Shown one piece after another: positions 35,125 through 42,845 of a stretch of 64,000 bases of DNA. The position numbers and the translations under genes are program-made. The number at the start of each line of letters is the position of its first letter. Within the stretch, counting starts at the first letter, position 1. Source of the stretch: Epilithonimonas zeae (lineage in GTDB: Bacteria > Bacteroidota > Bacteroidia > Flavobacteriales > Weeksellaceae); NCBI RefSeq assembly GCF_900141765.1, contig NZ_FSRK01000001.1:1054001-1118000 (forward strand), given 5' to 3'. The notes beneath the pieces were generated by a model that saw only the letters and a program-made list of their open reading frames with translations, made no database searches and was not told where the DNA came from.

Positions 35125-36919
35125 ATTTCTTTCGGATGAGCAAGTAAGCATCGTCATAACTTATATTTGGATAAGTATTGCTCCTGTACTGTTCTGTTGA
35201 AAAACTTCCTAGGATCATTTTCAGATGATAATCGCCAAGGTCGGCTTCCATAGAAATCTCCGGAACGTTGACTTTACCCACTTTTCCTTTGTATTTCTTA
35301 ACCAAATCTTTTATTAATGAAGAAAAATCAGCTTCTTCATCAGAATTTAAAATGACTTTGAACTGAGGATTTTCATCGGTAACTCTATCATAAATTTCAA
35401 AATTATCATTGCCAATTTTTTTGTTACCGTGATTGTACCTGTTGAAGTAAAAAACATATTGATAGTCTTTTACATCAATAATATTTTGATCTGAAATTAC
35501 TTCTAATCTGTCATAATCAGAAGCGTATTTATCTGTTTTTTTTATGTCTGAAAAGCTATAGTAGAGATCAGAATTGGCGCTCCAGAAATTGTTTTCATTA
35601 ATGTTTTTAGCAAGGTCTTTACTCTTTTTAGTGTCAATTAAATTTAATAAAAAATCTTTATCATTTCTCTTGATAAGAAACACAAACTCGTTTCCTATTT
35701 TTGTTACAACGCTGTCTGCAACTGACTTTTTGAAGTTAATTTTTTGGTTTGAGGTTAATAATTTGTGATCATTCAAAACCTTCATCAGTTGATTTTCCTG
35801 ACTTCTTTTAGCAACCGAAAATGTATTGAAATAAGGAAAAATCAAAGAAAATAATCCAAAAGCAAAAAGACTGATTGGGATGAATTTGATATTCTGATTT
35901 TTATTAAGTATAAAATAAAACATCACAGTTACCAGCCAAATCGCAAGAAGTAAAACGTAATATCTTGGTTCGGTATATCCGTATTCCAAAATCCTTGTGA
36001 AAATTGCTGTGAGTAACAAAATCAATAAAGGAATCAAGGTAAAATAGAAAATCTTGGAAAACATCTTAACCCACGATTTCGCAGAATTTTCTTTTAATGG
36101 ATGAACCAATAAAATGGCTAAAATCCCAACGATAGAGTAGGCGAGAACCAGATACGAAACCCAACCACGAGGTAGTTCCCAATTCAACAAGATTTTCCCC
36201 GAATAGAAATATAAAATGACAACATATATTATAAGAAGTGGAATGAGAATGTATTGTGTGAAAAACTTCAGAACGACAGGATAAGCTCCTTCTTTTTCAA
36301 GATATTCTAATCCTTTTTCATTAAATAATAAAAAGATGAGACTGCTTCCGAAAATGGCTAATAAATAAAATACTCTCAGATAAATTTTATCACTAAAATT
36401 AAAATCAAAAAGCTGGTCTACTGCAACGATGGCTAATTCTACGCCGCCAGTCAAAACGCCCGTGAAAATCGTTGTCAGAAAAATATTGATGAAAAGATTC
36501 TTGTTGTATTGCCAAAAATCCATTTCGGTTTTCTTCCTGAAAAAAGCCGCAAACGAAACAAAAAGATGGGATAAGATATAAGTCGGAACGAGCAAAAATG
36601 CATAAACTTCTGTAAAGTCTTTCTCTAGTTTTGGCAATAGAAAATAAAGTAGAACGATAAAAAGAATGCCACCCAGTTCTAATAAGAACTGTTTCCCGAT
36701 TCTTTGTGAAAGGATTTTCAACCCAAACATCAACGAAATTCCGAGGCAGGAAACTAAAGTGAATTTAGTTAAAGTAAAAACCTTTTCGCTGGTTCGGAAG
36801 TTATCTTCAGCAATGAACATCAGGCAAATTGAAGCCGATAATGCCATCAGCAAAACCAAAGGATATTGCCGAATTGCATACAAGGCTTTCCCGAATATTT
36901 CGTTTAATTTTTGAATCAT
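35123..36919 (-). CDS. DUF4153 membrane protein
   Basis: 598 residues with about twelve transmembrane helices to residue 385 and a soluble C-terminal region of about 200. The helical block, including LTGGVELAIVAVDQLF and ELPRGWVSYLVLAYSI, matches DUF4153. Function is unknown; the family is widespread in Bacteroidota and some have roles inferred in envelope stress. It is the last gene of a minus-strand operon behind a BlaI-type regulator and a PAP2 protein, with 26 bases between stop and start. Confidence 0.82.
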   Translation of the reverse strand: MIQKLNEIFGKALYAIRQYPLVLLMALSASICLMFIAEDNFRTSEKVFTLTKFTLVSCLGISLMFGLKILSQRIGKQFLLELGGILFIVLLYFLLPKLEKDFTEVYAFLLVPTYILSHLFVSFAAFFRKKTEMDFWQYNKNLFINIFLTTIFTGVLTGGVELAIVAVDQLFDFNFSDKIYLRVFYLLAIFGSSLIFLLFNEKGLEYLEKEGAYPVVLKFFTQYILIPLLIIYVVILYFYSGKILLNWELPRGWVSYLVLAYSIVGILAILLVHPLKENSAKSWVKMFSKIFYFTLIPLLILLLTAIFTRILEYGYTEPRYYVLLLAIWLVTVMFYFILNKNQNIKFIPISLFAFGLFSLIFPYFNTFSVAKRSQENQLMKVLNDHKLLTSNQKINFKKSVADSVVTKIGNEFVFLIKRNDKDFLLNLIDTKKSKDLAKNINENNFWSANSDLYYSFSDIKKTDKYASDYDRLEVISDQNIIDVKDYQYVFYFNRYNHGNKKIGNDNFEIYDRVTDENPQFKVILNSDEEADFSSLIKDLVKKYKGKVGKVNVPEISMEADLGDYHLKMILGSFSTEQYRSNTYPNISYDDAYLLIRKK

Positions 36920-36945
36920 TTGGCAGAGTTTTTAATTAAGATATT

Positions 36946-37425
36946 TTACTTTTTCTTATCTTTTTTCTTCTTTTTGTCCTTCTCCTTCTTCTTGGATTTT
37001 TTATCGCTGGTTATTTCTTTGATAAAATCCTGAATGTGATTTTCCTGCTCTTGCTTTTTGGTAGCAAAAACCGTTTTTGATTTGATTAAGTTCTCAAAGT
37101 CTTCTGAAGTTATTAATTCCTCATCCAACAAAACATTGAAAAGTTCGCGTCCGGAATTGTTAAAATAATTTTCCAAAAACCTTTTCAATACAAATTTTCG
37201 GTATTCTACAAATTCTACAGCAGGTCTGTAAAGATAAATTCTGCCTTGCTTTTCTGTCGATAAATAGTGTTTTTCGACAAGTATTTTTAGGAACGTAGAA
37301 ACAGTATTTTGATGCGGTTTTGGTTCTGAAAAGCTGTCCATTAACTCACGGAAGTAGATTTGCCCTTTGTTCCAAATCAGTTGCATTATTTCTTCCTCAG
37401 AAGGTGTTAAAGATTGTAGTATCAT
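36946..37425 (-). CDS. BlaI/MecI/CopY-type transcriptional repressor
   Basis: 159 residues. The winged helix reads LTPSEEEIMQLIWNKGQ, then PHQNTVSTFLKILVEKHYL and GRIYLYRPAV, standard for BlaI. The C-terminal tail is unusually basic (KKSKKKEKDKKKKKDKKK), giving a long lysine stretch absent from typical BlaI. No BlaR1-type sensor gene is adjacent; the neighbours are PAP2 and DUF4153 proteins. BlaI-type repressors dimerise on operators and are usually released by proteolysis. The gene is tightly packed in its operon (12 bases behind PAP2). Confidence 0.88.
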   Translation of the reverse strand: MILQSLTPSEEEIMQLIWNKGQIYFRELMDSFSEPKPHQNTVSTFLKILVEKHYLSTEKQGRIYLYRPAVEFVEYRKFVLKRFLENYFNNSGRELFNVLLDEELITSEDFENLIKSKTVFATKKQEQENHIQDFIKEITSDKKSKKKEKDKKKKKDKKK

Positions 37426-37437
37426 ATATAGTTTAGT

Positions 37438-38037
37438 TTAAAAGATAATAGTTTTTACCATAATAAGGTAAATTAAAGATACAAATATGGCGATTGATGC
37501 ACCAGAAAAAACTTCTTTCGGCGTATGCCTTTTCAAAATAATTCTTGTAATTCCAATGATGATTGACAATGCAAACCAAAAAATTCCAATGACAGGTTCT
37601 ATCGCAAAAAAAAGAGCTGCAACATATATATTAAGACTCGTGTGCATCGAGCTTTTGATAAAAAAATTACTGACTTGCATTAATATTAATAAGATGCAGA
37701 GCATAAAAATCGTCCAGTCCATTTCCTTGTGCAGATAAAAATCAACTCCTAAGAAAATAACAGTTGCAATGATGATAAAAATGTAAAGCGAGTGGCGTTG
37801 CTTCCGGTTAGAAACGTCCATATTGGTATAGTTTCCGTTTTTTACATTTTTGTAAATCCAGATAGCAATAGGAATAATCAGCAACAATAAGATCGGGAGG
37901 AATTTCTTTGAGGCTTCTTCCCAAGTATAATTTTTATAGCTGTAATAAAAAAAGTAAATAACCAATGAAACCAAAGGGTTGAAGAAATTCGAAATCACTT
38001 TCGAGATAGAGAGAATAACGGGGTTTTTGATTTCCAT
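37438..38037 (-). CDS. PAP2-family membrane phosphatase-like protein
   Basis: 199 residues with six hydrophobic segments. The three PAP2 blocks are present in weak form: NRKQRH (basic motif), SSMHTS (PSGH-like), and TRIILKRHTPKEVFSG (SRxxxxxH-like). PAP2 proteins remove phosphate from lipids such as lipid A or undecaprenyl diphosphate at the membrane. The second block lacks the Pro-Ser-Gly-His core, so activity is less certain. It leads a three-gene operon with a BlaI regulator and DUF4153 protein. Confidence 0.72.
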   Translation of the reverse strand: MEIKNPVILSISKVISNFFNPLVSLVIYFFYYSYKNYTWEEASKKFLPILLLLIIPIAIWIYKNVKNGNYTNMDVSNRKQRHSLYIFIIIATVIFLGVDFYLHKEMDWTIFMLCILLILMQVSNFFIKSSMHTSLNIYVAALFFAIEPVIGIFWFALSIIIGITRIILKRHTPKEVFSGASIAIFVSLIYLIMVKTIIF

Positions 38038-38112
38038 TCATAAAAATTTCGATTTCAATATACAAAAATTATTAATTTGTAAAAACCAATAGAATTGAAT
38101 TAACTTGAATGT

Positions 38113-38132
38113 TTGCGCAAACGATTGCGTAA
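38113..38132. promoter_or_regulatory. LacI-family operator-like box upstream of pdhA
   Basis: GCGCAAACGATTGCGT (38115-38130) is close to the LacI/GalR consensus dyad GCAAACGnTTGC around a central CG. One mismatch in the inner dyad. It lies about 85 bases before the pdhA -7 box. The window holds no LacI regulator. Confidence 0.5.
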
Positions 38133-38215
38133 TTTTCTATATTAATTATACTTAATGATTTCTATTCTTTAAAAAATATGATAATATGCATACAATAAAG
38201 AAAGATTTTTTTTCT

Positions 38216-38223
38216 TATTTTTG
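38216..38223 (+). promoter_or_regulatory. -7 box (TATTTTTG) for pdhA
   Basis: Exact match 20 bases before the ATG. No clean -33 TTTG at the expected place. Confidence 0.5.
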
Positions 38224-38243
38224 CTACATATTTCGAAATTACA

Positions 38244-39248
38244 ATGAAAGAATTTTCTAAAGAAGTCTACCTTAAATGGTATGAAGAAATGACGATGTGG
38301 AGAAGGTTTGAAGACAAATGCCGTTCTCTTTATTTAAAACAAAAAATCAGAGGTTTTTTACATTTATATAACGGTCAGGAGGCAATTCCTGCAGGTTTTA
38401 CCCACGCAATGGATCTGTCGAAGGATAGTATGATTACGGCATACAGATGCCACATCCATCCAATGGCAATGGGAGTTGACCCAAAAAGAATTATGGCAGA
38501 ACTTTGTGGAAAAGCAACTGGAACATCTCAAGGTATGGGAGGTTCTATGCATATTTTCAGCAAAGAGCACCGTTTCTACGGAGGTCACGGTATTGTTGGT
38601 GGTCAGATTCCTTTGGGAGCTGGTATTGCTTTCGCAGATAAATATTTTGACAGAAAAGCAGTGAATATTTGTTTTATGGGAGATGGTGCAGTACGTCAAG
38701 GCTCGCTTCACGAGACTTTCAATATGGCAATGAACTGGAAACTTCCTGTAGTTTTCGTTTGTGAGAACAACGGTTATGCAATGGGAACTTCTGTTAAGAG
38801 AACTGCTAATCACGAAGATATCTATAAATTAGGATTAGGATACGAAATGCCTTGTCTTCCTGTAGATGCGATGGATCCAGAAAAAGTAGCAGAAGCAGCT
38901 TATGAGGCTATCGAAAGAGCAAGAAGAGGAGATGGACCAACTTTCATCGAGGCTAGAACTTACCGTTACAGAGGTCACTCTATGTCAGATGCTGAGCCTT
39001 ACAGAAGCAAGGACGAAGTAGCACAATATAAATTGGAAGACCCAATCGAGATTGTGAAAAGCAGAATCTTGGAAAACAACTGGGCTACTGAACAAGAATT
39101 GGAAGCTATGGATGAGAAATCTAGGGAGTTTGTAGAAGAATGCGTTGAGTTTATGGAAAATTCTCCATATCCGGATGCAAATCTTCTTTACGACTATGTA
39201 TATTCTACTCCGGATTATCCATTCATCAACAAGTTAGAAAATAATTAA
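38244..39248 (+). CDS. pdhA: pyruvate dehydrogenase E1 component, alpha subunit
   Basis: 334 residues. The thiamine diphosphate motif starts at GDG (146-148, GDGAVRQGSLHETFN) and ends CENN (173-176), with TYRYRGHSMSDAE as the phosphorylation-loop equivalent. E1 decarboxylates pyruvate and passes the acetyl group to lipoyl-E2. The next gene is E2; the E1 beta subunit is not in the window, so it must be encoded elsewhere, as is usual in Flavobacteriia. A LacI-type operator-like box lies upstream. Confidence 0.95.
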   Translation: MKEFSKEVYLKWYEEMTMWRRFEDKCRSLYLKQKIRGFLHLYNGQEAIPAGFTHAMDLSKDSMITAYRCHIHPMAMGVDPKRIMAELCGKATGTSQGMGGSMHIFSKEHRFYGGHGIVGGQIPLGAGIAFADKYFDRKAVNICFMGDGAVRQGSLHETFNMAMNWKLPVVFVCENNGYAMGTSVKRTANHEDIYKLGLGYEMPCLPVDAMDPEKVAEAAYEAIERARRGDGPTFIEARTYRYRGHSMSDAEPYRSKDEVAQYKLEDPIEIVKSRILENNWATEQELEAMDEKSREFVEECVEFMENSPYPDANLLYDYVYSTPDYPFINKLENN

Positions 39249-39336
39249 TAACGATTTGATGATGTGAAGATAGGTTGATTTGTTTTAACTAATTCTCACC
39301 GCATCATCTCATTATCAAATTAACATATCAAAAATT

Positions 39337-40959
39337 ATGGCAGAAGTAATTACGATGCCCCGTTTGTCTGATACGATGACGGAAGGCAAAGTTTCAAAAT
39401 GGCACAAAAAGGTAGGCGACGCTGTAAAAGAAGGCGATATCCTTGCAGAAATCGAAACTGATAAAGCAGTTCAGGATTTCGAATCCGAAATTAACGGAAC
39501 TCTTTTATATATAGGTGTAGAAGAAGGTGCACAAGCTCCTGTAGATTCGGTTTTGGCAATTATCGGTAAAGAAGGAGAAGATATTTCTAGTCTTATCGGT
39601 GGTGGTGCAAAAACTGAAGAAAAGAAATCTGAAGAAGAAACTAAAACTCAAGGCGAATCTACATCTGTAGAAACTGCTGATGAGGGTGCTGGTTCAGCTG
39701 ATATCCCTGATGGTGTAGAAGTTATCACAATGCCTCGTCTCTCTGATACAATGACGGAAGGTAAAGTGGCTAAATGGCAAAAGAACGTTGGTGATGCTGT
39801 GAAAGAAGGCGATATCCTTGCAGAAATCGAAACAGATAAAGCAGTTCAGGATTTCGAATCAGAATTCAACGGAACATTATTATACCAAGGTGTTAGCGAA
39901 GGCGATGCAGCAGAAGTTGATAAAATTTTAGCAATCATTGGTCCAGCAGGAACGGATGTTTCTGGTGTTGTTTCCGGAGGTGGCAAAAAAGCTGCTGCTC
40001 CAAAAACTGAAATTAAAGCTGAAACCAAAATAGAAGAGAAACAAGAGTCTGCACCAGTTGCGGATTCTTCTACTGGCGACAGAGTTGCTATCTCTCCTTT
40101 GGCTAAGAAAATTGCTCAAGATAAAGGAATTGATTTCTCTGGAATCAAAGGTTCTGGTGAAAACGGTAGAATCGTGAAGAAAGATGTTGAAAACTATCAG
40201 CCTTCTGCACAACCATCTGCTGCGGCATCTGCTCCAAAAGCAGCTCCTGCACAGCCAAGTGTAGCATTCACGCCAGGTGAAGATTCTGAAACACCAAACT
40301 CTCAGATGAGAAACATCATCGCGAAGAGATTGGCAGAAAGTAAATTCACTGCGCCACATTACTATTTGACGGTTGAAATCAATATGGATAAAGCGATCGA
40401 AGCTAGAAAAGAGATGAACAGCGTTCCGGATACGAAAGTATCTTTCAACGATATGGTTATCAAAGCGGTTGCTGTAGCATTGAGAAAACATCCACAAGTT
40501 AATTCTTCTTGGGCTGGCGATAAAATTGTTCACCACGGAAATATCAACGTTGGTGTGGCGGTTGCTGTGCCAGACGGATTGGTAGTTCCTGTATTGAAAA
40601 ATACAGATTATATGAACTATAACGAGATTTCTGCAGCAGTGAAGGATATGGCTGGAAGAGCGAAGACTAAAGCGCTTAAAGCTAACGAAATGGAAGGTTC
40701 TACTTTCTCTGTTTCTAATCTTGGAATGTTCGGAATCGAGACTTTCACTTCAATCATCAATCAACCAAACTCTGCGATCTTATCTGTAGGAGCGATTATT
40801 GAAAAACCAATTGTGAAAAACGGACAAATCGTTGTTGGAAATACAATGAAGCTATCTCTTGCTTGTGACCACAGAGTAATCGATGGGGCAACAGGAGCTC
40901 AGTTCTTGCAAACGTTGAGAACTTACCTGGAAAGTCCGTTGACGCTTTTATTAGGATAG
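39337..40959 (+). CDS. pyruvate dehydrogenase E2 (dihydrolipoamide acetyltransferase)
   Basis: 540 residues: two N-terminal lipoyl domains with lipoylated Lys at 43 and 168 (each in EIETDKAVQDFES), an E3/E1-binding segment (ISPLAKKIAQDKGIDFSGIKG, about 253-273) flanked by Ala/Pro-rich linkers, and the acetyltransferase core ending with the catalytic DHRVIDG. It transfers acetyl from lipoamide to CoA. The two lipoyl domains share an almost identical 59-base stretch, which points to duplication or gene conversion. It follows pdhA after an 88-base gap. Confidence 0.95.
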   Translation: MAEVITMPRLSDTMTEGKVSKWHKKVGDAVKEGDILAEIETDKAVQDFESEINGTLLYIGVEEGAQAPVDSVLAIIGKEGEDISSLIGGGAKTEEKKSEEETKTQGESTSVETADEGAGSADIPDGVEVITMPRLSDTMTEGKVAKWQKNVGDAVKEGDILAEIETDKAVQDFESEFNGTLLYQGVSEGDAAEVDKILAIIGPAGTDVSGVVSGGGKKAAAPKTEIKAETKIEEKQESAPVADSSTGDRVAISPLAKKIAQDKGIDFSGIKGSGENGRIVKKDVENYQPSAQPSAAASAPKAAPAQPSVAFTPGEDSETPNSQMRNIIAKRLAESKFTAPHYYLTVEINMDKAIEARKEMNSVPDTKVSFNDMVIKAVAVALRKHPQVNSSWAGDKIVHHGNINVGVAVAVPDGLVVPVLKNTDYMNYNEISAAVKDMAGRAKTKALKANEMEGSTFSVSNLGMFGIETFTSIINQPNSAILSVGAIIEKPIVKNGQIVVGNTMKLSLACDHRVIDGATGAQFLQTLRTYLESPLTLLLG

Positions 40960-40983
40960 AATAACATATTCGAAATATTCATA

Positions 40984-41014
40984 AAACCTTTCAATTCTGT
41001 TGAAAGGTTTTTTT
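40984..41014 (+). terminator. terminator after the E2 gene
   Basis: AAACCTTTCAA / TTGAAAGGTTT perfect stem with a 5-base loop and T8 run. Confidence 0.8.
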
Positions 41015-41025
41015 TGTGATATTTA

Positions 41026-41231
41026 AAAACAATCTGTTTAGATTAAATCACAACTTGTATTTGGTTCAAGCGATTTGTTTAAAAAGAAACACAATTTGTA
41101 TTTCATTAAAACAATCTGTTTAGAGAAAAAAACAATTGGCATTTAATTAAAACAAGTTGTTTAGAGAAAAACATAACTTATTTTTAGTTTAAACAATCTG
41201 TTTTGAAAGTAGTAATGTTGTTTCTGTGTTG
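41026..41231. repeat. degenerate 41-bp tandem repeat, about five units
   Basis: Units start near 41026, 41068, 41108, 41149 and 41191 (lengths 42, 40, 41, 42 and a partial). Each opens AAAACAATCTGTTTAGAG-like and contains AAACA/TGTTT arms around a 3-base centre, then CACAACTTGTATTT-like. The copies diverge and abut with no spacers. The rest of the roughly 495-base gap up to the DUF2490 start holds the E2 terminator before it and a REP-like element after it. No coding frame is convincing. Confidence 0.75.
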
Positions 41232-41235
41232 AATC

Positions 41236-41339
41236 TGCGTAAGGGATGGTAACGGATATCCTTTTTGTCTATGGAATAATGCTAATTTGGATGTGATATG
41301 TTCTGGACAAAAAGATAGTAGTGGACAGCCCGACCCGCT
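41236..41339. repeat. REP-like intergenic inverted element
   Basis: Left part GCGTAAGGGATGGT and TCCTTTTTGTC, right part GACAAAAAGATAGT and GGACAGCCCGACCCGC. The inner arms CTTTTTGTC and GACAAAAAG are complementary. GC-rich outer stretches stand out. Layout resembles the element at 2.79-2.89 kb. Dispersal is not proven from this window. Confidence 0.5.
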
Positions 41340-41442
41340 TGTTTTTTGCTGAACTGGAAATGTTGATTTTAGTGATTAATGTTCATAAGCAAAAAGAAAG
41401 GGTTACGCCCAAAAAATTATTATTATGAATGTTGTATTTGAT

Positions 41443-41450
41443 TATCTTTG
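41443..41450 (+). promoter_or_regulatory. -7 box (TATCTTTG), possible leaderless start
   Basis: Exact TAnnTTTG match only four bases before the GTG chosen as the DUF2490 start. Transcription would start at or near the start codon. Confidence 0.5.
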
Positions 41451-41454
41451 CATC

Positions 41455-42162
41455 GTGAAAAAGCTTGGTTTTGTATTTCTGTTTTTAGGTGTTTTTGCGT
41501 TGGGGCAGGATCACCTTTCTGGTTTTAATATGATGTCTTTTACGTATAAGATGGATCCGAAATGGATGGCTTATGTGGAACTCCAAACCAGAGCCAGACG
41601 TGATTATACAGTCATTGATTATTATGAAACCAAAGGCGGGATTGGGTATAATCTGAATAAAAATAATCAGGCATTTGTTGGGCTTGGAAGATATGGAACT
41701 TATGAGAAAATGAAGATTTCTCAGGAGGAATTCAGACTTTGGCTACAATATACTTTCACGCAAAGATTTGGAAGGCTTAAGCTAGATCACAGAGGAAGAG
41801 CTGAACACCGGTTTTTCTACGCAAGTCAAACCGGAGAACATACAGAAGCGAACCGTTTCCGTTACAGGCTGAGCGCAACTTTACCAATCAACAAACCAAA
41901 AGTTCAGGAAGAAACTTTCTTTATGAATGCTTTTGAAGAATTATTCTTTGGTCCGAAAGACCCGAATTTTAAACGAAACCGGACTTTTGCGGGTTTTGGT
42001 TATCAGTTCAATCATACATTATCTGCAACCACGGGTTATATGTTCCAGAGAGAATTTTCCACCAAAGGCAATGATAATTTTCACTTTCTTTATTTTGCGC
42101 TCAACTTCACCATCGATGGAACGGATGACGAGAAGGATATTGTGATTCCGATGGTGGATTAG
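41455..42162 (+). CDS. DUF2490 outer-membrane beta-barrel-like protein
   Basis: 235 residues if the GTG start is used; an ATG 30 bases upstream gives a non-canonical N-terminus. The GTG start yields a clean signal peptide (KKLGFVFLFLGVFALGQ), and a TATCTTTG box lies inside the longer frame, arguing for the short form. The mature chain alternates beta strands with paired aromatics (WMAYVELQTRARRDYTVIDY, FRLWLQYTFTQRFG, LDHRGRAEHRFF), matching DUF2490. Function unknown, probable outer-membrane barrel. It follows the tandem repeat region. Confidence 0.85.
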   Translation: MKKLGFVFLFLGVFALGQDHLSGFNMMSFTYKMDPKWMAYVELQTRARRDYTVIDYYETKGGIGYNLNKNNQAFVGLGRYGTYEKMKISQEEFRLWLQYTFTQRFGRLKLDHRGRAEHRFFYASQTGEHTEANRFRYRLSATLPINKPKVQEETFFMNAFEELFFGPKDPNFKRNRTFAGFGYQFNHTLSATTGYMFQREFSTKGNDNFHFLYFALNFTIDGTDDEKDIVIPMVD

Positions 42163-42171
42163 AGAAATTTT

Positions 42172-42236
42172 TCTCGCTGATTTTGCCGATTCAGCAAATT
42201 TAAAATCTGCATAATTAGCAAAATCAGCGAGAGTGA
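42172..42236. repeat. perfect 15-bp inverted repeat between convergent genes
   Basis: TCTCGCTGATTTTGC and GCAAAATCAGCGAGA flank about 35 bases. It could act as a bidirectional terminator; a related AAATCTGC-rich stretch occurs near 2.75 kb. Confidence 0.6.
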
Positions 42237-42237
42237 T

Positions 42238-42684
42238 TTAATACTTTTCAGAAAGATAAAGGTACGCCTTCAGATATTTGTTGAAGCGCTTCAAATCTTT
42301 TTCCTGCAGTAGTTCTGTACATCTTGTTAGGTCCATATTATCTCTTAAGTCATTTAATTTTACAGCAATTGCAAGCGGACTTTTTTCAATTCTTGTAATA
42401 AAGGCATCATAATCCAGATGCTCTTCTTCACGTTTTGTAAGACATTCGACTGCTTCAAGAATGTGTTCAGGAAATCCTTTTTCTCGGAGGTATTCTATTG
42501 GATAATCTGGGTTGTCTTCTACAACATCGTGAAGAATCCCGACAATCTTTTCATCGATGGTTTTACCGGCATTCATTACCCGGAAAACATGTCCAAGGTA
42601 GGGAGCATCATACTTATCTGTCTGTTTTTTGTGCGCTTTTGTAGCAATCTTTATGGCTTTGTTGAGGAGTTCGTGCGACGACAT
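42238..42684 (-). CDS. HD-domain protein, small (p)ppGpp hydrolase-like
   Basis: 148 residues, single domain. His32 (YLGHVFRV), His52-Asp53 (ILHDVVED) and Asp112 (KLNDLRDN) match the metal ligands of RelA/SpoT-type HD hydrolases and the stand-alone Mesh1 family. VVED carries the Glu-Asp pair for hydrolysis. No synthetase or TGS/ACT domains. The likely job is breakdown of (p)ppGpp or a related nucleotide. Alternative HD substrates are possible. It converges with the DUF2490 gene. Confidence 0.78.
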   Translation of the reverse strand: MSSHELLNKAIKIATKAHKKQTDKYDAPYLGHVFRVMNAGKTIDEKIVGILHDVVEDNPDYPIEYLREKGFPEHILEAVECLTKREEEHLDYDAFITRIEKSPLAIAVKLNDLRDNMDLTRCTELLQEKDLKRFNKYLKAYLYLSEKY

Positions 42685-42804
42685 TTATTATAAAAGTTTA
42701 AAACGAAATTATGAAAAGAAAATGAAAAGATGATGCGAAAAGTTTCAGTTTTTATATATTAATTATTAGGATAATATTATTACAATACTTCTCAGAAAAA
42801 ATAA

Positions 42805-42828
42805 AAACGCCAAGACTACTTGGCGTTT
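42805..42828 (-). terminator. minus-strand terminator for ftsK
   Basis: AAACGCCA and TGGCGTTT arms. On the minus strand it is followed by a T-rich run. Confidence 0.75.
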
Positions 42829-42845
42829 CTGTATATTTAATTAAG

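Noticed and set aside
39928-40536. 202-codon minus-strand frame inside the E2 gene
   Set aside because: Arg/Trp/Phe-rich shadow of a clear acetyltransferase gene.
41026-41231. CRISPR array
   Set aside because: Repeat units abut directly, are degenerate, have no unique spacers and no cas gene is present.
41425-41454. Upstream ATG start for the DUF2490 gene
   Set aside because: It would put a promoter-like TATCTTTG inside the coding part and gives a poor signal peptide; the GTG start is preferred, though not certain.
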